64,000 nucleotides of DNA from Streptomyces sp. NRRL F-6131 (GTDB lineage: Bacteria > Actinomycetota > Actinomycetes > Streptomycetales > Streptomycetaceae), in contig JOHN01000024.1 in assembly GCA_000719695.1 (NCBI GenBank), positions 105,811-169,810 of the forward strand. Direction: 5' to 3'. Every line of letters begins with the position of its first letter. Within the stretch, counting starts at the first letter, position 1. Shown here one piece after another: positions 17,502 to 25,634 of the stretch. A model generated the notes under the pieces. The model was given only the letters and a program-made list of their open reading frames with translations. It made no database searches and had not been told where the DNA came from. A program made the translations under genes and the position numbers.

Positions 17502-17550
17502 CGCCGCCGGAGCCCTGCCGGAGCCCTCTCCCGCCAGCGCTCCGGCGGCG
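17502..17550 (+). terminator. Hairpin after hmp
   Basis: CGCCGCCGGAGC (17502-17513) pairs perfectly with GCTCCGGCGGCG (17539-17550), a 12-bp stem with a 25-base loop, 13 bases after the hmp stop. No U-tract follows, as is usual in actinomycetes. Confidence 0.55.
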
Positions 17551-17594
17551 GCCGGGCCCGAGCCGGGCGGAAGCCCGTTTATGATGCTCCTGTC

Positions 17595-20500
17595 ATGATC
17601 ATATGGAAGGTGCTCGGCCCGTTCCGGGTCGAGATCGAGGGCCGCACGGTCGACCCGGGCGGCCGGCTCGCCCGCATGGTCCTGGTCCAACTGCTCCTCG
17701 CCCGCGGTGAGGTCGTGCCCACGGAGCGGATCATCGAGCAGTTGTGGCCGACCCGCGTCCCGTCGAGCGCACAGACGTCGCTGCACGCCTATGTCGCGCG
17801 GCTGCGGCGCGTCCTGGAACCGGAGCGGCCGCCGCGGGCACCGGCCCGGGTGCTCGTCAGCGCACCCTACGGCTACGCCCTCACCGTGGCGCGGGACGCG
17901 GTGGACGCCTGGGCGTTCGAGGACCGGGTCGCGGCCTGCTCGGGAGCCGGGGCACCGGCCCGGTCGGCCGCCGACGGCCTGGCCGAGGCCCTCACCGGCT
18001 GGGGCGGTACGCCGTACGCGGAATTCGCGGACGAGCCGTGGACGGCCGCCGAACGCACCCGGCTGGAGGAGGTGCACCGCACCGCCCGCGAACGGCTCGC
18101 CGCCGCCCGGCTGGCGTGCGGGCACAGCGCACAGGCCCTCGCCGACGCCGGGGAACTGACCGCGGAACAGCCGCTGCACGAGGAGGGCTGGCGACTGCTG
18201 GCCCTCGCGCTGTGGGCCCGGGACCGCCAGGGGGACGCCCTGGCGGCACTGCGCCGCGCCCGGCACGTCCTCGACGAGGAGCTGGGCGTCACGCCCGGTC
18301 CGGCGCTGCTGGAGCTGGAGCAGGCCCTGCTGCACCAACGGCTGGACGTGCTGCACCGGGCCACCGGGACACCCGCCGGTCGGCTCCGGACCGGACCGAC
18401 CGGACCGACCGGACCGACCGGACCGGACGAACCGACCGGGCCTACCGGGCCTACCGGGCCGACCGCCGGCACGGCTCTCGCACGGCCCGGAGCGACCGTG
18501 CTGGCGGCCGGCGGGCTCCTGGGCCGGGACGAAGAGCTGGCCGCACTGGCCGGCGCGGCGGACCGGGCCCGGAACGGCCGGACGCAGGTGGTCCTGGTCT
18601 CCGGTGAACCCGGCATCGGCAAGTCGAGCCTGCTCGACGCCCTGGTCCGCCAACTGCCGTTCCAGGGCTGGCTGGTCGGACTCGGGCAGTGCCCGGAGAC
18701 CGACGGCGCCCCGCCCGGCCGGGCCTGGTTCGACATGCTGCCGGAGCTGGCGGACGCCGCACCGCCGGGACCGTACGCCGATGAGCTCGCTCCGCTGCTG
18801 TCTCCCGGCGCCCCGGGCGACGGTGCCCGGCCGGCCGGCAGCCCGGCCCGCCGCTTCCGCCTGCACAAGGCCCTGCTCGGCTGGCTCCGTGCGGCGGCGC
18901 TGCGGCAGCCGCTGGCCGTCGTGCTGGACGACCTGCACCGTGGCGACCCGGAGAGCGTCGAGCTGTTCCTGCTCTGCGCCGAGCACCTGCGTGACGTCCC
19001 GCTGCTCCTGGTCGGCTCGTACCGCACCGGCGAGGGCGACCTGACCGCGGCCCTGGGCCGGCTGGCCGCCCGATCGCCCGTACGGCTGGCGCTGGGCGGG
19101 CTGCCGGACGCCCTGGCGAAGGAGCTGATGCGACGCGGCGCCGCCGGGATGAGTGACCACGCCGCGGCGGCCCTCGTGGAACGCGCCGGCGGCAATCCCT
19201 TCCACCTCAGGGAGAGTTCGCTCCTGCTGGCCGCCGAGGGCGAGCAGCAGGCGCTGGCCCGGGTCCCGCAAGGGGTCCACGAGGTGCTGCGCCGACGGCT
19301 GGCGCTCCTCCCCCCGACCGTGACGGCCGGCCTGCGCCTGGCCGCCGTCGCCGGCCGCGAGGTCTCGGTGCCGCTCCTCCTCCACGCCACGGACGGCGAT
19401 GCCGACCAGCTCCTCGACGCCCTGGAGACGGGTGTCGCGATCGGGCTGCTCACCGAACCGCGGCCGGGCACGGTCCGGTTCACCCACGCCCTGGTGCGGG
19501 ACGCGCTGGAGGGCGATCTCACCCGCCTGCGGCTGGCCCGGATGCACTCCCTCCTCGGCCGGGGCCTGGTCGCCCTGGGCTCGGACGACGTCGCCGCCGC
19601 GGCTCACCACCTCCTGCGGGCGGCCACGGTCGTGACCGCCGACGTCGGTCCCGCGGTCCACCACGCCCTGCTGGCCGGCGAGCAGGCCGTGCGGCGCTAC
19701 GCCCCGCAGCAGGCCGAGGCCCTCCTGACCACCGCCCTCGGCCTGCTCACCGACCACCCGGCCGCCTTCGCCGGCCAGGACGCCGACCTGCTGCGCGTGA
19801 CGCTGCTCGGCCGGCTGGTGGACTGCCGGATCCGGACGGGCGCCGTGGTTCCCGCCCGCGAGGCGCAGCAGCGGGCCGTCCTGGCGGCCCGCGCGGCCGG
19901 CCGGACCGACCTGCTGACCGCCGCCTACACCACGTGGACCGAGCCGACGCCCTGGCGGGTCCGCCCGTACGCGGCGTCCGACCCCGAGGCCGTCGCCGAG
20001 CTCGGCGGGCTGCTGGAGGAGCCGGGATTGTCCGACGGGCAGCGGTGCCTGCTCCTCGACCAGCTGGCCGACGCGCTCGACGACACCGACCCCCGCGCGG
20101 TGGCCGTCGCACGCCGGGCCGTGGACCTCGCCCGGACCGCGGGCGAGCCCCGGTTGCGCGGCCTCACCCTCACCTCGCTGCTGCGCCGGGTCGACTGCGA
20201 GCTCGAACCGGCCGTCTACCTGGACCTGCATCGCGAACTCACCGACCTGGCCGCGTCCCAGGACAGCCCCGAGTACACCTGGATGAGCGACTACACGGCC
20301 GCTCGGATCGCCGCCGGGCGCAACGACCCCAAGGAGATGGAGCGCTGCCTCGTCCGCGCGGACGAGACCGCCCGGACGTACGAACTCCGGGGCGCGCTGG
20401 CGGTGGCGCGGCTGCGCGGTCCGATGGTCGCGATGGCCCGGGGCCGGTTCGAGGAGGCGGAGCGGGCACTCGGGCCCGCCGTGGCGGAACTGCGGGAGCG

Positions 20501-21023
20501 AGGGGCGGTGGATCTCAGCGGGCTGGCCGCCCTGGCGATCGGGTGCATGCGGCTGCAGCAGGGCCGGGTGGCCGAGGTGCTGCCCGCGCTGTTGGCGGTG
20601 TGGGAGCAGTACCAGCCGCACAACGAATCCCTGACCGCGCTGGCGCTGCTGGCCGCGGGCCGGGACGAGGAGGCCCGGCAGGTCTTCGACCGGCGGGTGC
20701 CGATCCGGCGGGACTTCGCCCACTCCGTGCTGGCCGGGCTGCGCGCCCGGGCGGCCATGGCCCTGGACGACCGGGCGGCGGCGGCCGAGGTGTACCGGGA
20801 ACTGCTGCCGCTGGAGGGTCTGGTGGGCGGAGCGAGCAGCCTCAGCATCGTCTTCCGGCCCGTCGCGCAGGCACTGGGCGAGCTCGCCCGCTACCTCGGC
20901 CGGCCCGAACGGGCCCGGCGCCACTTCCTGGTGGCCGCCGAAGTGGCGGCCGCGTGGGACTCCCCGCACTGGGCGGACGCCGCGCGGACGGCCCTGGACG
21001 GGCTGCCGCCGGCGCCGGCCTGA
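17595..21023 (+). CDS. Large SARP-type transcriptional regulator with ATPase domain (AfsR-like)
   Basis: 1142 residues. Residues 1-95 form an OmpR-type winged helix (MIIWKVLGPFRVEIEG, IEQLWPTRVPSSAQTSLHAYVARLRR). Residues ~100-245 are the bacterial transcriptional activation domain. A low-complexity Gly-Pro-Thr linker follows (~266-290). Residues ~300-560 are an ATPase with P-loop GEPGIGKSS and Walker B AVVLDDLH. The rest is TPR-like helical repeat. Such proteins activate secondary-metabolite or stress genes. TATGAT at 17580-17585 ends 9 bases before the ATG and there is no clear ribosome site, suggesting a leaderless transcript. No antibiotic cluster is adjacent, so targets are unknown. Confidence 0.9.
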   Translation: MIIWKVLGPFRVEIEGRTVDPGGRLARMVLVQLLLARGEVVPTERIIEQLWPTRVPSSAQTSLHAYVARLRRVLEPERPPRAPARVLVSAPYGYALTVARDAVDAWAFEDRVAACSGAGAPARSAADGLAEALTGWGGTPYAEFADEPWTAAERTRLEEVHRTARERLAAARLACGHSAQALADAGELTAEQPLHEEGWRLLALALWARDRQGDALAALRRARHVLDEELGVTPGPALLELEQALLHQRLDVLHRATGTPAGRLRTGPTGPTGPTGPDEPTGPTGPTGPTAGTALARPGATVLAAGGLLGRDEELAALAGAADRARNGRTQVVLVSGEPGIGKSSLLDALVRQLPFQGWLVGLGQCPETDGAPPGRAWFDMLPELADAAPPGPYADELAPLLSPGAPGDGARPAGSPARRFRLHKALLGWLRAAALRQPLAVVLDDLHRGDPESVELFLLCAEHLRDVPLLLVGSYRTGEGDLTAALGRLAARSPVRLALGGLPDALAKELMRRGAAGMSDHAAAALVERAGGNPFHLRESSLLLAAEGEQQALARVPQGVHEVLRRRLALLPPTVTAGLRLAAVAGREVSVPLLLHATDGDADQLLDALETGVAIGLLTEPRPGTVRFTHALVRDALEGDLTRLRLARMHSLLGRGLVALGSDDVAAAAHHLLRAATVVTADVGPAVHHALLAGEQAVRRYAPQQAEALLTTALGLLTDHPAAFAGQDADLLRVTLLGRLVDCRIRTGAVVPAREAQQRAVLAARAAGRTDLLTAAYTTWTEPTPWRVRPYAASDPEAVAELGGLLEEPGLSDGQRCLLLDQLADALDDTDPRAVAVARRAVDLARTAGEPRLRGLTLTSLLRRVDCELEPAVYLDLHRELTDLAASQDSPEYTWMSDYTAARIAAGRNDPKEMERCLVRADETARTYELRGALAVARLRGPMVAMARGRFEEAERALGPAVAELRERGAVDLSGLAALAIGCMRLQQGRVAEVLPALLAVWEQYQPHNESLTALALLAAGRDEEARQVFDRRVPIRRDFAHSVLAGLRARAAMALDDRAAAAEVYRELLPLEGLVGGASSLSIVFRPVAQALGELARYLGRPERARRHFLVAAEVAAAWDSPHWADAARTALDGLPPAPA
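18388..18466 (+). repeat. 9-bp tandem repeat encoding Gly-Pro-Thr linker
   Basis: Units close to GGACCGACC, then GGGCCTACC variants, run in frame and encode a collagen-like Gly-Pro-Thr repeat between the BTAD and ATPase domains. Copy number probably varies between strains. Confidence 0.75.
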
Positions 21024-21163
21024 CGACCGCCCGGACCGGCCGGCGCGAGCGGACCGCCGCGAACGGACCGGCCCGTGCCGGTGGACCGGCCGTTCAGCCG
21101 GTTCGGTCGGCCCACCGGGCGGTGCGGCCGGCGGCCCCGCCCTTCGCGAACCCGCCCGACCGT

Positions 21164-22078
21164 CTACTCCGGTGGGGCCAGTTCGGTCAGGAAGGCCGCC
21201 GCCAGGTCGAGGAACCGGTCGGGCGAGTCCGTGGTCAACTGGAGGTCGATCAGCACCTCGTCCCCGGCCGCCGTGCACATCGCCCGGAGGTGCTCGCAGA
21301 TCTGGCGCACGGTCCCGCGGCGGTGGGCCTGCTCGGGATCGACCTCGGCCGCGGTCACGTCGGGGTTGACCCGGAACACCCGCCGCAGCACCCCCGGGTC
21401 CCGACCCGCGCGCTCGGCCGCCTCGACGGCGACGCTCCAGAGGCCGTCGAGGAAGGGCAGCGGCATCGCGGCCGCCAGCCAGCCGTCCGCCCGCCTGCCG
21501 ATCCGCTCCAGGGCGGCCGGGGCGAATCCGCCCAGCAGGATCGGCGGGCGCGGGCCCTGGAGGGGCTTGGGGAGGACGGTCGACGGGGGGATCGTCCACA
21601 GCCCGCCCGTGTGCACCACCGGGTCCGAGCGCCAGACGGCGTCGAGGACGTCGAGGGTCTCCTCCAGCCTGGCGGCGCGGCCCTGCCACGGCACCCCGGC
21701 GGCCTCGTACTCCTCGCGCATCCAGCCCAGCCCGATCCCCACGTCCAGTCGGCCCCGGCTGATCAGGTCGAGGGTCGTCAGCGCCCGGGCAAGTACGAGG
21801 GGCGGCTGCCACAGGGCGTTCAGCGTGCTGCTGCCGAGCCGGACCCGCTCGGTGGCGGTGGCCGCCGCGCCCAGGGCGAGCAGCGGGTCGAGGTGGGTGC
21901 CGTACCTGACGGGCATCTCCCCGCCGGGGTAGCCCTCGGGGGCGACGAGCGGGGACAGCAGGCGGTCGGCCACCCAGAGGCTGTGGCAGCCGAGCGCCTC
22001 GAGCTCGGCGCACATCCGGGCACTGCGGTGGGGGTCGGCGAACGGGCCGAACTGGGGGACGGAGAAGCCTATGCGCAT
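21164..22078 (-). CDS. LLM-class F420-dependent oxidoreductase
   Basis: 304 residues from ATG 22078. Longer in-frame extension reads through repetitive DNA and is unlikely. The N-terminus MRIGFSVPQFGPFADP, LWVADRLLSPL, LGSSTLNALWQPP and ISRGRLDVGIGLGW are typical of the luciferase-like TIM barrel that uses coenzyme F420 (sometimes FMN). ARLEETLDVLDAVWRSDPV and ILLGGFAPAALERIGRRADGW complete the pattern. The substrate is unknown. It stands alone, convergent with the SARP gene and ~125 bases downstream of the haemerythrin gene on the same strand, with a repeat tract in between. Confidence 0.88.
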   Translation of the reverse strand: MRIGFSVPQFGPFADPHRSARMCAELEALGCHSLWVADRLLSPLVAPEGYPGGEMPVRYGTHLDPLLALGAAATATERVRLGSSTLNALWQPPLVLARALTTLDLISRGRLDVGIGLGWMREEYEAAGVPWQGRAARLEETLDVLDAVWRSDPVVHTGGLWTIPPSTVLPKPLQGPRPPILLGGFAPAALERIGRRADGWLAAAMPLPFLDGLWSVAVEAAERAGRDPGVLRRVFRVNPDVTAAEVDPEQAHRRGTVRQICEHLRAMCTAAGDEVLIDLQLTTDSPDRFLDLAAAFLTELAPPE

Positions 22079-22094
22079 CGGTGGGAGTTCCTCG

Positions 22095-22201
22095 ATCGGT
22101 GCGGTGCGGTGCGGTGACGTGCGGTGCGGTGACGTGCGGTGCGGTGCGGGTGCCGTGGGGAGTCGGACGTCGGGAGTCGTTCGTCGTTCGTCGTTCGTCG
22201 A
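22095..22201. repeat. Short tandem repeats upstream of the LLM gene
   Basis: 22095-22150 is built from GGTGC and GTGCGGTGAC units, and 22180-22201 from three CGTTCGT copies. The tract lies between the haemerythrin and LLM genes, in what would be the LLM leader. No gene is supported here. Confidence 0.7.
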
Positions 22202-22208
22202 CGGTACG

Positions 22209-22889
22209 TCAGACGGCCGCGCGGCCGCGGATCCGCGCGGTCTCCCGCCGGTACTGACGCCGCCCCAGCAGCCGCCACAGCACCCGGGCGGCGACGGGCA
22301 GCCGGGCGAGGAACTCCTCGCGCTCGTGGGGAGAGGTGTCCTCCAGGATGGCACCCAGGGCGATCATCAACCGGTTGCGGGGCGTTTCCGCGAGGCCCCG
22401 CTCACCCACCTTGCGCCACTGCTCCTCGTTCACGTGCAGGGCGACCAGCGGCATGACCGACCGCTCCTCCTCGTCGAGGTGGTCGCAGAGCTGTCGCCGG
22501 TGGAGCCGCAGCGCATCGGCGACCTCGTCCCGGTCGTCCGTCCGGGCGTGCGCGACCCAGCGGTCCATGCTCCCCTGCACCCGGGTGATGCCGTCGGAGA
22601 GCTCGCGGTGCTGCACCTCCATCGCCAGGACCTGCTCGGCGTCGAGGTCCAGATGGGGCAGCAGCACCGGCCAGAGCATCTCGTCCTCACCGGTGTGGTG
22701 GGCGTGCAGGCCGACGGCGTACTGCCGCCAGTGCTCGGCGAGGACGCGGGCCCGTGCGGTGTCCCCGGGGCTCACCTCCTGCACGAGCTCCGCCAGCAGC
22801 CGCGACTCGCGGCGGAACACCTGATGGATCATCGCCATCTCGCGGACGTAGGGGTGAACGGTGGATTCGGAGGTGTTGCTCGAAGTCAT
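22209..22889 (-). CDS. Haemerythrin HHE-domain protein
   Basis: 226 residues, ATG at 22889 with GGGGG upstream. The helical bundle carries the iron-ligand pattern: MIHQVFRRES, VGLHAHHTGEDEMLWP, EVQHRELSDG and RRQLCDHLDEEERSVMPLV. This is typical of bacterial di-iron HHE proteins that bind O2 or respond to NO/oxidative stress. The C-terminal ~60 residues are basic. Nearby nsrR-hmp deals with related chemistry but is 5 kb away, so linkage is only suggestive. Confidence 0.85.
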   Translation of the reverse strand: MTSSNTSESTVHPYVREMAMIHQVFRRESRLLAELVQEVSPGDTARARVLAEHWRQYAVGLHAHHTGEDEMLWPVLLPHLDLDAEQVLAMEVQHRELSDGITRVQGSMDRWVAHARTDDRDEVADALRLHRRQLCDHLDEEERSVMPLVALHVNEEQWRKVGERGLAETPRNRLMIALGAILEDTSPHEREEFLARLPVAARVLWRLLGRRQYRRETARIRGRAAV

Positions 22890-22987
22890 GCCCCCAGTCT
22901 TCGGACCCGGGTTGCGAGGCACTTGCACCCGACTTGCAAGCGCCCGGCAACCGGCTCGGCCGCCGGGCGGTTGCCGCGCCGCCCGGT

Positions 22988-23027
22988 CCCCCGGCCCCCG
23001 GGCGGGCAGCCGCCCGGGGGCCGGGGG
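22988..23027 (-). terminator. Strong hairpin after the DDAH gene
   Basis: A perfect 18-bp stem (22988-23005 with 23010-23027) with a four-base GCAG loop lies 13 bases beyond the stop of the DDAH gene. It separates that gene from the haemerythrin gene on the same strand. Confidence 0.8.
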
Positions 23028-23040
23028 TGACCGGCGGTGC

Positions 23041-23868
23041 TCAGACCGGCCGGAGTTCGAGGGTGCAGCACTTGGGGCCGCCGCCGCCCTTGAAGAGCTC
23101 CGAGAGGTCCACCGGGATCGGTTCGAAGCCCGCGTCGGAGAGACGCCCGGCCAGCGACTTGGCGGCCTCCGGGAGCAGTACCCGTCGGCCGTCGGAGACG
23201 GCGTTCAGGCCGAACACCTCGGCGTCCTCCCGGTCCGCGAGGACGGCGTCCGGGTAGAGGCTGCGCAGCAGCGCCTGGCTGTCCGGGGTGAAGGCCTCCG
23301 GGTAGTACATGATCTGGTCGTCGTCGAGGACGGCCATCGCGGTGTCGAGGTGGTAGAAGCGCGGGTCGACCAGGGTCAGGCTGAGCACCTGCACCCCGAA
23401 CAGCTCCCGGACCTCGGCGTGGGCGGCCGCTTCGGTGCGGAAGCCGGAGGCCGCCAGCAGTCGGCGGCCGACCACCAGGTGGTCGCCCTCGCCCTCGTTG
23501 ACGTGCGCGGCGCGCCGCACCTCGCGGTAGCCGCCGGCCTGGAACCAGGCCTGGTGGGCGTCGGACTCGGCGGCCCGCTCGGGGTGGCGGAAGGTCGCCA
23601 CCAGGGCGCGGCCGCCGATCACGGTCGCGCCATTGGCCGTGTAGACCATGTCCGGCAGGCCGGGCACCGGATCGATCAGCTCCACCGTGTGGCCGAGCTG
23701 CCCGTACAGCGCGCGCAGCCGCTCCCACTGCCGGACGGCGAGCCCGGTGTCGGTCGGTTGCTCGGGGTCCATCCACGGGTTGATCGCGTACTCGACGGTG
23801 AAGTACGTCGGCGGGCACATGAGGTAGCGCCGCGGCCTCGCGGAGCGCTCCGGGAATCGGTTCGGCAT
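23041..23868 (-). CDS. ddaH: Dimethylarginine dimethylaminohydrolase (amidinotransferase fold)
   Basis: 275 residues, ATG at 23868 with GGAGG upstream. The N-terminal YLMCPPTYFTVEYAINPWM, the substrate loop PDMVYTANGATVIGG, FYHLDTAMAVL with the catalytic His, and the C-terminal GGGGPKCCTLEL with the nucleophilic Cys are diagnostic for DDAH. The enzyme hydrolyses methylated arginines (or a related guanidino compound) to citrulline plus methylamines in the cytoplasm. In many actinomycetes it neighbours an Lrp regulator and ornithine aminotransferase; neither is present here. The 353 bases upstream contain GGGAC-type low-complexity repeats. Confidence 0.92.
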   Translation of the reverse strand: MPNRFPERSARPRRYLMCPPTYFTVEYAINPWMDPEQPTDTGLAVRQWERLRALYGQLGHTVELIDPVPGLPDMVYTANGATVIGGRALVATFRHPERAAESDAHQAWFQAGGYREVRRAAHVNEGEGDHLVVGRRLLAASGFRTEAAAHAEVRELFGVQVLSLTLVDPRFYHLDTAMAVLDDDQIMYYPEAFTPDSQALLRSLYPDAVLADREDAEVFGLNAVSDGRRVLLPEAAKSLAGRLSDAGFEPIPVDLSELFKGGGGPKCCTLELRPV

Positions 23869-24176
23869 GCGGCGACCTCCGCCGTCGGGAACGGGACAAC
23901 GGGACACGGGACCGGGAAGAACGTGGCCGGGCCGAGCACGGACGCTCGGACGCACGGGCCTCGGGTACGGGGCGCTGGCGACGCTCGCCGCCTACGTCCG
24001 TACGGTCCTCAGGGCGGCTGCCCCGACGGTGCCCTCCGCACACCCGGGTGGACGCACCGGGCGGCGCACTCCCCCCGCGCACCCGGCGCGCCCGCCCGCG
24101 CGTCCCCGGCGCACGGAGCCCCGTCCGCACGGGCCCGCCGACCGCACGTGGCCGATCTCACGTACCGCCACGGGTC

Positions 24177-24194
24177 ACCTACGGTGGCGTAGGT
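24177..24194 (+). promoter_or_regulatory. Palindromic site before the SGNH hydrolase gene
   Basis: ACCTACG (24177-24183), spacer GTGG, CGTAGGT (24188-24194) is a perfect inverted repeat 27 bases upstream of the ATG. It has the size of a repressor half-site pair. The rest of 23869-24176 holds only GGGAC-like repeats near 23885-23917 and no supportable gene. Confidence 0.45.
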
Positions 24195-24221
24195 CACTTG
24201 AGACAGTGAACTATCTCTTTC

Positions 24222-25004
24222 ATGCCGCACCTCCAGGAGACCCTCGACCTCACTTCGTACGTCGCCCTCGGGGACAGCTTCACCGAGGGGCTGAACGACC
24301 CCGGCGCCGACGGCGCCTTCGCCGGCTGGGCCGACCGCCTGGCGGGACTGCTCGCCGACGGCCGGCCGCCGGGCGACTTCCGGTACGCGAACCTCGCGGT
24401 GCGCGGCCGACTGCTGGACCAGATCACGGCCGAGCAGGTGCCCGAGGTCCGCCGCATCCAGCCCGACCTGGTCACCTTCTGCGCCGGCGGGAACGACATC
24501 CTGCGGCCGGGCAGCGACCCGGACGAGGTGGCCGAACGGTTCGAGGCCGCCGTCCTCCAACTCACCAACGCGGCGGGCACGGTGCTCATCTGCACCGGCT
24601 TCGACACGCGTGGCGTGCCGCTGTTCAAGCACCTGCGCGGCAAGATCGCCACCTACAACGGCCACATGCGGGCCGTCGCCGACCGGCACGGCTGCAAGGT
24701 GGCCGACCTCTGGTCGCTGCGGGCCGTCCAGGACCGCCGCGCCTGGAGCGAGGACCGGCTGCACCTCTCCCCCGAGGGCCACCAGCGGGTCGCCCTGCTG
24801 GCCGCCCGCTCGCTGGGGCTGCGCACCGCGCAGGACCCGGAGGCGCCGTGGCCGTCCGCCCCGGAGCTCTCGCCCGCCGAGCAGCGCCGGGAGAACCTCC
24901 AGTGGGCCCGTGAGTTCCTGCTGCCGTGGGTCGGGCGCCGACTGCGCGGCGAGTCCTCCGGCGACCACGTCGAGGCCAAGCGGCCCGATCTGATGCCGCT
25001 CTGA
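24222..25004 (+). CDS. SGNH/GDSL-family hydrolase
   Basis: 260 residues. Block I VALGDSFTEGL carries the nucleophilic Ser, block III AGGNDIL the oxyanion Asn, and block V DRLHLSPEGH the catalytic Asp-His. This is the complete SGNH catalytic set. There is no signal peptide, so an intracellular esterase or lipase is likely. From about residue 190 on the protein carries a C-terminal extension (APELSPAEQRRENLQWAREF) common in actinomycete homologues. No strong ribosome site precedes the ATG. A palindrome lies just upstream. Confidence 0.9.
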   Translation: MPHLQETLDLTSYVALGDSFTEGLNDPGADGAFAGWADRLAGLLADGRPPGDFRYANLAVRGRLLDQITAEQVPEVRRIQPDLVTFCAGGNDILRPGSDPDEVAERFEAAVLQLTNAAGTVLICTGFDTRGVPLFKHLRGKIATYNGHMRAVADRHGCKVADLWSLRAVQDRRAWSEDRLHLSPEGHQRVALLAARSLGLRTAQDPEAPWPSAPELSPAEQRRENLQWAREFLLPWVGRRLRGESSGDHVEAKRPDLMPL

Positions 25005-25011
25005 CGTTGCG

Positions 25012-25455
25012 TCAGGAAACCGTCCGTCGGACGACCCGTCGTCGGACGAAGGCCCGGCCGGCCGCCCCCGTGCCCGCGCGCACCCCCGCGTGCACGAGGG
25101 CGGCCAGGCCCGCACCGACCAGGTACCAGACCAGGTCCGGCGGGTTGAAGGTCGAGCCGAGCACCAGGCGGGCGAGCGCGCTCCGCCGGGCCAGGTCGTC
25201 GGGCACGCCGGTCAGCTGGAACAGCTCGACGGCCCAGCTCGAACCGGCCGCCCACGCGGCGGCGACCGGCGGCCGCAGGCGCGGCGCGACCAGCACCGCG
25301 AGCGCGTACAGCAGCACGGTGTAGAGGGCGTCGCCCGCGTGCTTGGCCGCCTCGCCGCCCGCGACCGTCCGCACCCCGAGCCCCGCCGCCACCGTCAGCA
25401 CGGCCGCCGCCGCGGCCGCACCCCGGACCGCCCACCGCCCCCGAAGATCATCCAT
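25012..25455 (-). CDS. DUF2809 family membrane protein
   Basis: 147 residues with four to five hydrophobic helices. GDALYTVLLYALAVLVAPRL, VELFQLTGVPDDLA and RLVLGSTFNPPDLVWYLVGA match the DUF2809 family of small bacterial inner-membrane proteins of unknown function. The C-terminus is very basic. It is convergent with the SGNH gene (7 bases between stops) and shares with it only a 6-bp CTGACG/CGTCAG hairpin, too small to call a terminator confidently. Confidence 0.8.
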   Translation of the reverse strand: MDDLRGRWAVRGAAAAAAVLTVAAGLGVRTVAGGEAAKHAGDALYTVLLYALAVLVAPRLRPPVAAAWAAGSSWAVELFQLTGVPDDLARRSALARLVLGSTFNPPDLVWYLVGAGLAALVHAGVRAGTGAAGRAFVRRRVVRRTVS

Positions 25456-25634
25456 GGCGGCACCCTAGCCTCTCTTCCGGGTCACGCCGCCCGGGCGGGA
25501 ACCGCCGTCGCGCGCCGCGCGTCCCTCCCTGCCGAAAGCCCGGGACGGCGGCCCGGTAGCCTGCTGGCCGGCCCGTTCCCGGGCCGGGTCCGCGCAGGTC
25601 GCGGACGGGAACGACAGAGACAGGGCGGGGCGCA

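Noticed and set aside
16110-22013. 1967-codon minus-strand frame across hmp and the SARP gene
   Set aside because: Runs antisense to two unmistakable genes; composition is typical of GC-rich antisense frames.
25001-25015. Terminator between SGNH and DUF2809 genes
   Set aside because: Only a 6-bp stem with a 3-base loop overlapping a stop codon; too weak.
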